Below, piece by piece: positions 56,095-64,000 of a stretch of DNA of 64,000 nt. Source of the stretch: Pseudomonas sp. 102515 (GTDB taxonomy: Bacteria > Pseudomonadota > Gammaproteobacteria > Pseudomonadales > Pseudomonadaceae); NCBI RefSeq assembly GCF_031085165.1, contig NZ_JAVHTY010000008.1, positions 1-64,000 of the forward strand. Direction: 5' to 3'. The notes beneath the pieces were generated by a model. That model did no database searches. It saw only the letters and a program-made list of their open reading frames with translations, and was not told the origin of the DNA. The stretch's first letter is position 1. Every line of letters begins with the position of its first letter. The position numbers were made by a program, and so were the translations under genes.

Positions 56095-57762
56095 ATGCTG
56101 GTGCATCTGTCCGTCCGCAACTACGCCATCGTCGAACACCTCGACCTCGACCTCGAGCGCGGCATGACCGTGATCACCGGCGAAACCGGCGCCGGCAAGT
56201 CCATCATGCTCGATGCCCTTGGCCTCACCCTGGGCGATCGCGCCGACAGCGATGCGGTCCGGCCCGGTGCCGACAAGGCCGATGTCCTGGCCAGCTTCGA
56301 CACCACCGACATCCCTGAGGCCCGCCAGTGGCTCGCCGAGCGCGACCTGGAGCAGGACGGTCCCTGTCTGCTGCGCCGCGTCATCACCCGCGAAGGGCGT
56401 TCGCGTGGCTATATCAATGGCTCGCCCTGCCCGCTGGGGGATCTCAAGACCCTCGGCGGTCTGCTGATCGACATTCACAACCAGCACGAGCACCAGTCGC
56501 TGCTCGGCCTCGACACCCACCGCCGCCTGCTGGACGAATACGCAGGCGCGGGCGAGCTGGTCCGCCAGGTGCAGCTCGCCGCCCAGCGCTGGCGCCAGGT
56601 GCGGCAGACCCTGGAGCGCCTGACCCGCAATGGCGACGAGCAACGCGCCCGTCATCAGCTGCTCAGCTATCAGCTCGAAGAACTCGACAACCTCGCTCTG
56701 GCCGAAGGCGAGCTGCAGGCGCTTGAACAGGAGCAGAGCGATCTGGCGAGTGCCGAGCACATCCTGCTGGCCTGCCGCCAGGCCATGGATCTCTGTACCG
56801 AAAACGAGCAGGGCAATGCGCTGTCGGCACTCAATGCCAGCGTGGCACGCCTGACCACCTTCGACCGTCCCCCGGCGCAGATCCAGGAAGCCAGCAACCT
56901 GCTCGCTTCCGCGCAGATCCAGATCGAGGAGGCGATGAATGAACTCAATCGCTTCGTCGATCATTTCGAAGCCGATCCGGAGCGCCAGCAGGCGGTGCAG
57001 GAGCGTCTCGACAGCGTCTACAGCCTCGCCCGCAAGCATCGCGTGCAACCCGAAGCGCTGCTGGAGTTGCACGAACAGCTGCGCAACGAACTGCAATCGC
57101 TGGATGCCGATGACGTCGCCCTGGAGCGACTGCAGGAAGAGCTGACGGCCTTCGAGCGCCACTACCAGGAGAAGGCCGGCGAATTGAGCCGTCTGCGCGA
57201 GCAGCGGGCGCCGGAACTGGCTGCAGCGGTCGAAACCGAGATGCAGCGCCTGGGCATGCCGGGTGGCCGCTTCAGCATCACCCTCACGCCGGGCAGTACC
57301 GGCGAGCCCCAGCCGCTGGGCAACGAGGGGGTCGAGTTCCGCGTCAGCGCCAACCCGGGCCAGCCCCTGCGCCCGCTGGCCAAGGTCGCTTCCGGCGGCG
57401 AACTGTCACGGATCAGTCTGGCCATCCAGGTCATCACCGCCCAGACCTCGCGTACGCCCACACTGGTATTCGACGAGGTGGACGTCGGTATCGGCGGCCC
57501 GACCGCCGAGGTAGTCGGCCAACTGCTGCGGCAACTGGGCGAGCGGGGCCAGGTACTGACGGTCACCCACCTGCCCCAGGTGGCAGCACAGGGCCATCAG
57601 CATCTGTTCGTGCACAAGGAACGTGGCACCGACGAGACCCGCACGGCGGTCGCCAAGCTGGACCGGGCGCGTCGTGTGGAAGAGGTGGCGCGCATGCTCG
57701 GCGGCGTCGACCTTACCCGCGAATCCCTCGCCCACGCCCGCAAGCTAGTGGTCAGCCGCTAG
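56095..57762 (+). CDS. recN: DNA repair protein RecN
   Basis: RecN is an SMC-like ATPase for double-strand break repair and one of the most SOS-responsive genes. In 555 residues it has Walker A GETGAGKS (29-36), a central coiled coil (about 150-370), the ABC signature VASGGELSRI (about 429-438), and Walker B VFDEVDVGIGG. The ATG at 56095 was chosen at MLVHLSVRNYAIV. It is preceded by a LexA box and followed by a bidirectional terminator shared with fur. Confidence 0.97.
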   Translation: MLVHLSVRNYAIVEHLDLDLERGMTVITGETGAGKSIMLDALGLTLGDRADSDAVRPGADKADVLASFDTTDIPEARQWLAERDLEQDGPCLLRRVITREGRSRGYINGSPCPLGDLKTLGGLLIDIHNQHEHQSLLGLDTHRRLLDEYAGAGELVRQVQLAAQRWRQVRQTLERLTRNGDEQRARHQLLSYQLEELDNLALAEGELQALEQEQSDLASAEHILLACRQAMDLCTENEQGNALSALNASVARLTTFDRPPAQIQEASNLLASAQIQIEEAMNELNRFVDHFEADPERQQAVQERLDSVYSLARKHRVQPEALLELHEQLRNELQSLDADDVALERLQEELTAFERHYQEKAGELSRLREQRAPELAAAVETEMQRLGMPGGRFSITLTPGSTGEPQPLGNEGVEFRVSANPGQPLRPLAKVASGGELSRISLAIQVITAQTSRTPTLVFDEVDVGIGGPTAEVVGQLLRQLGERGQVLTVTHLPQVAAQGHQHLFVHKERGTDETRTAVAKLDRARRVEEVARMLGGVDLTRESLAHARKLVVSR

Positions 57763-57776
57763 ACACAGACTGCCTA

Positions 57777-57820
57777 CAGACATGAAAAAGGCGACTCGGA
57801 GGTCGCCTTTTTCATGTCTG
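57777..57820. terminator. Bidirectional terminator between recN and fur
   Basis: A perfect 19-base inverted repeat runs from CAGACATGAAAAAGGCGAC (57777-57795) to its complement at 57802-57820, with a six-base loop. The inner GC stem and outer A/T arms give T-runs both ways. It ends six bases before the fur stop. Confidence 0.93.
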
Positions 57821-57825
57821 GATCT

Positions 57826-58230
57826 TCACTTGCGCTGACGGATGTACAGCACGAGGTTGTGATCGACCAGCTCGAAACCATGCTCTTCGACGATCTCGCG
57901 CTGACGCTTTTCGATCGAGGCATCGGTGAACTCGATGACTTCGCCGGTATCCACATCCACCATGTGATCGTGGTGCCCGGTGTCGGCCAACTCGAACACG
58001 GCGTGACCGCCATCGAAATTGTGGCGCACCACCAGACCGGCCGCCTCGAACTGGGTAAGGACCCGATAGACCGTTGCCAGCCCCACGTCCTCGCCCGCCT
58101 CCATCAGCGCCTTGTAAACGTCTTCAGCGCTCATGTGGCGCTGCTCGGTGGTGTCCAGCATCTGCAATATCTTGACGCGCGGCAGGGTCACTTTCAGACC
58201 CGCTTTGCGGAGTTCGTTGTTCTCTACCAT
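57826..58230 (-). CDS. fur: Ferric uptake regulator Fur
   Basis: Fur represses iron-acquisition genes when bound to Fe(II). The 134-residue protein has a winged-helix DNA-binding half (1-82) and a dimerisation half with the metal cluster HHDHMVD (86-92). Like other Pseudomonas Fur proteins it lacks the CXXC structural zinc pairs. Position 92, cysteine in P. aeruginosa Fur as I recall it, is Asp here, so this protein has no cysteine at all. The ATG at 58230 is divergent from bamE. Confidence 0.96.
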   Translation of the reverse strand: MVENNELRKAGLKVTLPRVKILQMLDTTEQRHMSAEDVYKALMEAGEDVGLATVYRVLTQFEAAGLVVRHNFDGGHAVFELADTGHHDHMVDVDTGEVIEFTDASIEKRQREIVEEHGFELVDHNLVLYIRQRK

Positions 58231-58324
58231 GCTCTTTCTCGGTGCCGAGTGCTTTCGCAGCCCTCGGGAATACGGGTATGATCGGTGCTTCGTTGCCCAG
58301 CAAGATAGTGGAAGTCTCCCACCG

Positions 58325-58864
58325 ATGCAAAACCTCAAGCAAACGCTGACCGGGCTCTCTCTGATGGGCCTAGCCATGCTCGCCGGCTGCTCTCTGCCGG
58401 GGGTTTACAAGATCGACATCCAGCAGGGCAACGTCGTCACCCAGGACATGATAGACCAGTTGCGCCCCGGAATGACCCGACAACAGGTCCGGTTTATCAT
58501 GGGTTCGCCGCTGATCCAGGACACCTTCCATCCCAATCGCTGGGATTATCTGTACAGCCTGCAGGCCGCCGGCGGTCAGCGGAAACAGGAACGTGTCAGC
58601 CTGGTGTTCAATGGCGACAATCAGTTGAGCGGCCTGGCTGGCGATTTCATGCCAGGCACCAGCCGTGAACAGCAGATCATGGGTACCGACAGTGGCACCA
58701 GCGTGGATCCCACCGCGCCGGCGCAACCCGCCACTGTGCCGGCGGCAGCACCGGAAACGCCCGCCGTGCCCGGCTCGACCGAAGACACTATCCAGAAGGA
58801 GATCGACAGCGCCAGCCCGGCTGCCATCCCGACTCCCGACCGCATCCGTACCGACGGCCAGTGA
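58325..58864 (+). CDS. bamE: Outer-membrane assembly lipoprotein BamE/OmlA
   Basis: BamE is a lipoprotein of the BAM complex that inserts outer-membrane proteins. The 179-residue precursor has the lipobox LAGC (19-22). The SmpA/OmlA fold shows the segments [16 protein letters not shown] (about 48-63) and WDYLY. A Pro/Ala/Thr-rich C-terminal tail (about 125-179) extends beyond the fold. It lies divergent to fur, the classic omlA-fur arrangement of Pseudomonas. Confidence 0.95.
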   Translation: MQNLKQTLTGLSLMGLAMLAGCSLPGVYKIDIQQGNVVTQDMIDQLRPGMTRQQVRFIMGSPLIQDTFHPNRWDYLYSLQAAGGQRKQERVSLVFNGDNQLSGLAGDFMPGTSREQQIMGTDSGTSVDPTAPAQPATVPAAAPETPAVPGSTEDTIQKEIDSASPAAIPTPDRIRTDGQ

Positions 58865-58871
58865 TTACCAC

Positions 58872-59177
58872 CTAGAGGCCAGCCTTAGCTCTGGCCTTTT
58901 CGGCCCGCCGCTTGCGACTCTCCTTGGGATCCGCAAGCAGCGGACGGTAGATCTCTACCCGCTCGCCTTCCAGCAGTTTCCTTTCATCCGGCTTGGCGAC
59001 CAGCTTGCCAAAGATGCCGACCTGATGACCTTCGCGCTGTTCTGGCGTCAGCTGGTCAAGCAAACCCGACGCCAGCACCGCCTGCTCGACCGTGGCGCCC
59101 TCTTCGAGCTGCAGGCTCAACAGCCATTGCCGCTCCGGTAGCGCCAACGCTACCTCGATGGCGAGACGCTCAGCCAT
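58872..59177 (-). CDS. rnfH: RnfH/RatB-family ubiquitin-like protein
   Basis: The 101-residue protein has a beta-grasp fold with VEVALALPERQWLLSLQLEEG, of which about 8-27 is the core. The VGIFGKLVAKP and GERVEIYRPLLADPKE segments are diagnostic of UPF0125. Its function is not settled; ratB is its name in the E. coli ratAB pair. It starts inside the end of ratA with an eight-base overlap. Confidence 0.93.
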   Translation of the reverse strand: MAERLAIEVALALPERQWLLSLQLEEGATVEQAVLASGLLDQLTPEQREGHQVGIFGKLVAKPDERKLLEGERVEIYRPLLADPKESRKRRAEKARAKAGL

Positions 59178-59604
59178 AGAGCGCTCGGGCACGCTGGCAG
59201 AAGGCATCCACCATGGTATTGGCCGCCTGATTGAACAGCGGCCCCAGGGTCGCGCGCACGATGGCGCTGTCGTATTCGAAGGACAGATCCAGCGAGATCT
59301 TGCAGGCCTTGTCGCCCAGCGCCTTGAAGGACCAGACGCCATGCAGCTGTTTGAAGGGACCTTTTTCCAGATCCATGGTGATGGATTCGTCCGGCACTAG
59401 GGTGTTGCGGGTCGTGAATTGCTGGCTCAGGCCACCCTTGGCCACGGTAAGACCGGCGCGCATCAGGCCTTCGTCCTGCTCCAGGATCTGGGCGGACGAG
59501 CACCACGGCAGGAACTCCGGATAACGGTCCACGTCATTGACGAGCGCATAGAGCGCCGAAGCAGGATAGGGCAGCAACGCCGAACGTTGGATGTGCGTGC
59601 TCAT
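59170..59604 (-). CDS. ratA: START-domain protein RatA/Coq10-like
   Basis: The 144-residue protein has a START-like fold with the family segments ALVNDVDRYPEFLPWCSSA (core about 20-38), FTTRNTL and FEYDSAIV. E. coli RatA was reported to block ribosome subunit association; Coq10 relatives bind ubiquinone. Either role fits the fold. The ATG at 59604 has CGAGGTTCCG upstream. It overlaps rnfH. Confidence 0.92.
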   Translation of the reverse strand: MSTHIQRSALLPYPASALYALVNDVDRYPEFLPWCSSAQILEQDEGLMRAGLTVAKGGLSQQFTTRNTLVPDESITMDLEKGPFKQLHGVWSFKALGDKACKISLDLSFEYDSAIVRATLGPLFNQAANTMVDAFCQRARALYG

Positions 59605-59776
59605 CGGAACCTCGTAGAATAGCGAATTCGGTGTCGGACCTTGAATTTGAGGGCGGCGCACGCAATTTACTCCCGCATCAGCCTGCCGCAGTCTAGAACC
59701 GCGGTATTGTCCGTGTTTGCTCATACCCGCTCAAGCGCGTGGCGACATTTCCCCCGACTCGCTGTACCCTGGAATC

Positions 59777-60253
59777 ATGGCCAAGCAAAAGAAAGTCTCC
59801 CCCGGCAGCATCGCGCAGAACAAAAAGGCGCTACACGAATACTTCGTCGACACCCGCTTTGAAGCAGGTGTTTCCCTGGCAGGTTGGGAGGTCAAGAGCC
59901 TGAGAGCCGGCAAGGCACAGCTGACCGACAGCTATGTGCTGCTCAAGGACGGTGAAGCCTGGCTGCTGGGCAGCCACATCACCCCGCTGCAGACGGCCAG
60001 TACGCACGTCATCGCCGACCCTACCCGTACCCGCAAGTTGCTCCTCAACAAGCGCGAGCTGGGCAAGCTGTTTGGCGCCGTGCAGCAGAAGGGCTACGCC
60101 TGCGTTGCGCTGTCGCTCTACTGGAAAAAACACCTGGTCAAGTGCGAGATCGCGCTGGCCAAGGGCAAGAAGGAATTCGACAAGCGCGCCACCGAGCGCG
60201 AGCGCGATTCCGACCGCGAGATCCAAAGAGCCATCCGCAAGGACGCCAAATAG
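59777..60253 (+). CDS. smpB: SsrA-binding protein SmpB
   Basis: SmpB delivers tmRNA to stalled ribosomes. The 158-residue OB-fold protein has [13 protein letters not shown] near the start, the tmRNA-binding [11 protein letters not shown] (about 37-47), and a basic C-terminal tail ending [12 protein letters not shown]. It is followed within 82 bases by ssrA. Confidence 0.97.
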   Translation: MAKQKKVSPGSIAQNKKALHEYFVDTRFEAGVSLAGWEVKSLRAGKAQLTDSYVLLKDGEAWLLGSHITPLQTASTHVIADPTRTRKLLLNKRELGKLFGAVQQKGYACVALSLYWKKHLVKCEIALAKGKKEFDKRATERERDSDREIQRAIRKDAK

Positions 60254-60287
60254 CCAAGCGGCCGAAAAACGTTTCGTCAGCAATGGC

Positions 60288-60316
60288 TTGCGTCGGACGG
60301 CTGGAATTCCTATAGT
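60288..60316 (+). promoter_or_regulatory. Promoter of ssrA
   Basis: TTGCGT (60288-60293) and TATAGT (60311-60316) are spaced by 17 bases. Transcription would begin near 60323, leaving a short 5' leader of about 12 bases for RNase P to remove. Confidence 0.7.
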
Positions 60317-60334
60317 GAACGACCAGCAAGTTTT

Positions 60335-60687
60335 GGGGGCGATTAGGATTCGACGCCGGTAACGAAACTTGAGGGGCATGCCGAGCTGGTAGCAGAACTC
60401 GTAAATTCGCTGCTGCAAACTTATAGTTGCCAACGACGACAACTACGCTCTAGCTGCTTAACGCGGCTAGCAGTCGCTAGGGGATGCCTGTAAACCCGAA
60501 ACGACTGTCAGATAGAACAGGATCGCCGCCAAGTTCGCTGTAGACGTAACGGCTAAAACTTATACAGCTCGCCCAAAGCACCCTGCCCGTCGGGCCGCAA
60601 TGGGTTAACTCAGTAGACAGGGCTAAGCATGTAGAACCGATAGCGGAGAGCTGGCGGACGGGGGTTCAAATCCCCCCGCCTCCACCA
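60335..60687 (+). ncRNA. ssrA: Transfer-messenger RNA (tmRNA)
   Basis: tmRNA rescues stalled ribosomes and tags the product for proteolysis. Its 353 bases begin GGGGGCG, pair with CGCCTCC before the encoded ACCA end, and carry the tRNA-like T-arm GGTTCAAATCC. The resume frame at 60429-60461 encodes ANDDNYALAA followed by TAA, the tag of Pseudomonas. Pseudoknot-forming segments fill the middle. Confidence 0.98.
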
Positions 60688-60692
60688 AAAAG

Positions 60693-60719
60693 AAAGGGCA
60701 GCCACTGGCTGCCCTTTTT
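60693..60719 (+). terminator. Intrinsic terminator of ssrA
   Basis: AAAGGGCAGCC (60693-60703) and GGCTGCCCTTT (60707-60717) are perfect arms around ACT, followed by further T. The A-rich left side lets it also serve ssb, which ends at 60741 on the other strand. Confidence 0.92.
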
Positions 60720-60740
60720 CTTTGCCTGATCGACGAGGCC

Positions 60741-61295
60741 CTAGAAAGGAATGTCGTCGTCGAAGCTGTCGTAGTCCTGCTGCGCCGGCTGCTGCTGGGG
60801 CTTGGGCTGCTGCTGAGGACGACTGTTGCCAGAGCCGCCATTGCCACCGTTGTCGTACTGCGGGGCCGACTGCTGGGGACGAGGGGCACGCTGCTGCTGA
60901 GGCGCAGGTGCGCTCTGGTTGTATTCGTCATTGCCACCAGCATTGCCACCACGGCCACCCAGCAACTGCATGTTGCCGTTGATATCGACCACGATTTCGG
61001 TGGTGTAGCGATCCTGACCGTCCTGGCCCTGCCACTTGCGCGTACGTAGGGAACCTTCGACATACACCTGGGAGCCCTTGCGAATGTACTCGCCAGCGAT
61101 CTCCGCCAGACGACCAAAGAACACCACCCGGTGCCATTCGGTACGATCCTGCTGCTGGCCGGTCTGCTTGTCCTTCCAGCTTTCGCTGGTGGCCAGGGTG
61201 ACATTGGTCACCGCATTGCCATTGGGCATGTAACGGGTTTCGGGATCGGCGCCGGCGTTGCCGACGAGGATGACTTTGTTGACGCCACGGGCCAT
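60741..61295 (-). CDS. ssb: Single-stranded DNA-binding protein
   Basis: SSB coats single-stranded DNA in replication, recombination and repair. The 184-residue protein has an OB fold (about 1-110, opening [20 protein letters not shown]), a long Gln/Pro/Gly-rich disordered linker (about 112-175), and the acidic partner-docking tip DDDIPF. The MFS gene ends 25 bases upstream, so ssb may be co-transcribed with it. Confidence 0.97.
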   Translation of the reverse strand: MARGVNKVILVGNAGADPETRYMPNGNAVTNVTLATSESWKDKQTGQQQDRTEWHRVVFFGRLAEIAGEYIRKGSQVYVEGSLRTRKWQGQDGQDRYTTEIVVDINGNMQLLGGRGGNAGGNDEYNQSAPAPQQQRAPRPQQSAPQYDNGGNGGSGNSRPQQQPKPQQQPAQQDYDSFDDDIPF

Positions 61296-61320
61296 ATGAA
61301 TCTCCTGATGAGGCTGTCGA

Positions 61321-62709
61321 TCAAGCGGCGACTGGCGTTTGGCTTACCAGTCGCTCCAATTGCACCCGATCGACGATTTTAGTATCGATCTTGATATAGA
61401 CGGCTTGCTCTTCCGCCACCATTACCGCATCGGTCACTCCGGCCAGGGCCAACAGGCGTCCGACCAATCCCTGGTCGTTGACTAGCGCGGGCGTAACCGG
61501 CAAACGCAGGCTGGTGACATAGGGCGGTTCTCGCATCGTACCAGCAATCACCGCCCATCCCAGGCAAAGCGCTGCACAACCCAGGAAGACGGTGGACAGG
61601 CCACCATGCTGGAACAGCCAACCACCGAGGATACCGCCCAATGCGGAACCAAGGAACTGACTGGTGGAATAGACCCCCATGGCCGTGCCCTTGCCGCCTG
61701 CAGGTGCCACCTTGCTCACCAGTGACGGCAGCGAGGCCTCCAGCAGGTTGAAGGCGGTAAAGAACACCACGATGCCAATGACCAGGGCCACCAGGCTGTT
61801 GCTGAAGAAGAAGAAATACAGCTCGCACAACACCAGCACACTGACGGCGCCCACCAGCACGCGCTTCATCCGCCGCTTCTTTTCACCATAGATGATGAAG
61901 GGAACCATGGCGAAGAAGCCGACCACCAGTGCGGTCAGGTAAACCCACCAGTGCTCTTCCTTGGGCAGGCCGGCGTGTTCGGCGAGGGCCAGCGGCAGGA
62001 CGACGAAACTCGCCATCAGCACGGCGTGCAGCGCCAGGATACCGAAGTCCAGCCGCAGCAGATCGCGATTGCGCAGGGTCGCGCCCAGCGCCTGACGCGC
62101 CAGATTCGACTCCCGGTGGGCGAAGGGCGAAGCCTGGTGAGGAACCAGGAACAGCACGATCAGCAAGCCGACCAGTGCCAGTCCGCAGGTCGCCCAGAAC
62201 AGGCCGGCGAGACCATAGGCACGGGTCAGCAGCGGTCCTGCCACCATCGCCACGGCAAAGGACACGCCGATGCTCATGCCGATGGTAGCCATGGCCTTGG
62301 TGCGATGCTGCTCGCGGGTCTGATCCGACAGCAGCGCCATGATGGCGGCCGAAATGGCACCGCCGCCCTGCACGATACGACCGGCGATGACGCCCCAGAT
62401 CGAGTGGGCATTGGCGGCAATGGCGGCACCAAGGGCGAACACCAGCAGTCCACCAATGATGATGGGGCGTCGACCAATGCGATCGGACAGCGTCCCCAGG
62501 GGAATTTGCAGGACCGCTTGGGTCAAACCATAGGCACCTATGGCCAGGCCAATCAGCGCCGGGGTGGCATCCGCCAACTCCTGACCATAGGTCGCCAGGA
62601 CCGGGAGCACCATGAACATACCGAGCATACGAAAGGCGAAGACCAGAGCCAGCCCGAGGGCGGCACGGCGTTCGACGCCGTTCATGGCTTCACTGCGCTT
62701 GTCGAGCAT
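61321..62709 (-). CDS. YajR-like major facilitator transporter
   Basis: The 462-residue protein has twelve predicted membrane helices, MFS motif A as [11 protein letters not shown] near residue 65, and a soluble C-terminal extension (about 395-462, with [19 protein letters not shown]). The extension resembles the ferredoxin-like YAM domain of E. coli YajR. The substrate is unknown; drug or proton antiport is the family expectation. It lies between ssb and the divergent uvrA, the usual Pseudomonas layout. Confidence 0.88.
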   Translation of the reverse strand: MLDKRSEAMNGVERRAALGLALVFAFRMLGMFMVLPVLATYGQELADATPALIGLAIGAYGLTQAVLQIPLGTLSDRIGRRPIIIGGLLVFALGAAIAANAHSIWGVIAGRIVQGGGAISAAIMALLSDQTREQHRTKAMATIGMSIGVSFAVAMVAGPLLTRAYGLAGLFWATCGLALVGLLIVLFLVPHQASPFAHRESNLARQALGATLRNRDLLRLDFGILALHAVLMASFVVLPLALAEHAGLPKEEHWWVYLTALVVGFFAMVPFIIYGEKKRRMKRVLVGAVSVLVLCELYFFFFSNSLVALVIGIVVFFTAFNLLEASLPSLVSKVAPAGGKGTAMGVYSTSQFLGSALGGILGGWLFQHGGLSTVFLGCAALCLGWAVIAGTMREPPYVTSLRLPVTPALVNDQGLVGRLLALAGVTDAVMVAEEQAVYIKIDTKIVDRVQLERLVSQTPVAA

Positions 62710-62978
62710 TGATAATCCTCTCGTCGGCGACAGGCTTTTACGTCGCCACACAGCTTTAAAACAGTCGTAACAATGACCATTTAGGGAGGAAGCGGTGAAG
62801 ATAGCCGAGCGCTCGTCCGAACGTTCCCGACCGCCAGGATCACGAACGCCCGATCACCGCTGTCGGGCCACCAATTTTACCAGCCTTGCCCCCTCTCTCA
62901 CAGGCGCGGCAGATAGCCGCAGCCCGGGACGAGACCTCTTTCCTATTGAAGCGCCGCCAAAACGAGGCAGAAGTCTAC

Positions 62979-64000
<1,022 letters not shown>

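Noticed and set aside
62710-62978. LexA box in the uvrA upstream region
   Set aside because: No CTG-N10-CAG match with acceptable flanks was found between the MFS gene and the uvrA GTG.

Overview
This window is a piece of a high-GC gammaproteobacterial chromosome, almost certainly Pseudomonas in the broad sense. The evidence is the tmRNA tag ANDDNYALAA, the gene order smpB-ssrA / ratA-rnfH / bamE / fur / recN / grpE-dnaK-dnaJ-dapB-carA-lysE-carB-greA, a LysE-family gene inside carAB, a 134-residue Fur without CXXC zinc pairs, and Pseudomonas-like protein sequences throughout. I cannot name the species from this sequence alone. Nearly all of it is housekeeping DNA. No prophage, transposase, integrase, CRISPR array or restriction system was seen.

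Layout. (1) 1-6950: an rRNA-type promoter fires out of the left edge, immediately behind tyrS. Then come an M23 peptidase, anmK, erpA, hemJ, a short-chain dehydrogenase, a HIT protein and coq7. (2) 6996-9367: protocatechuate dioxygenase pcaHG and its regulator pcaQ, with a textbook PcaQ operator lying on the pcaQ stop codon. (3) 9483-12669: a DesT-like repressor, then urease accessory genes ureE-ureF-ureG and a HupE/UreJ-type nickel permease; the urease structural genes are absent here. (4) 12674-18440: an accessory stretch with a lipoprotein phosphoesterase, a PMT/ArnT-like glycosyltransferase, a secreted DUF3455 protein, an ECF sigma factor with its RskA-like anti-sigma, and a YdfG-like dehydrogenase. 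(5) 18691-29703: an amino-acid island. livK-livH-livM-livG-livF is driven by an apparent sigma-54 promoter, with a fused aconitase X gene coupled to the end of the operon. Next to it are amaB-amaA-like pipecolate catabolism genes and a divergent LysR regulator.

(6) 29888-44257: one long leftward run equivalent to the E. coli ftsH-to-pnp block: ftsH, folP, glmM, tpiA, secG, tRNA-Leu(GAG), tRNA-fMet, rimP, nusA, infB, rbfA, truB, rpsO, pnp. It combines membrane quality control, cell-wall precursor and folate synthesis, and the transcription/translation/RNA-decay machinery. The rRNA methyltransferase gene rlmE, expected between ftsH and yhbY, is missing and a 543-base gene-free stretch takes its place. 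(7) 44801-57762: yhbY, DUF4149, greA, carB, a LysE-family exporter, carA, dapB, dnaJ, dnaK, grpE and recN. Readable sigma-32 promoters precede grpE and dnaK, a LexA box precedes recN, and carA has an attenuator-like leader. (8) 57826-64000: fur, bamE, rnfH, ratA, smpB, tmRNA, ssb, a YajR-like transporter, and the start of uvrA cut by the right edge.

The least ordinary parts are the sigma-54/LIV/aconitase X operon beside the pipecolate genes, the ECF/anti-sigma/DUF3455 locus with overlapping leader hairpins, the missing rlmE, and several tightly packed regulatory sites that overlap gene ends.
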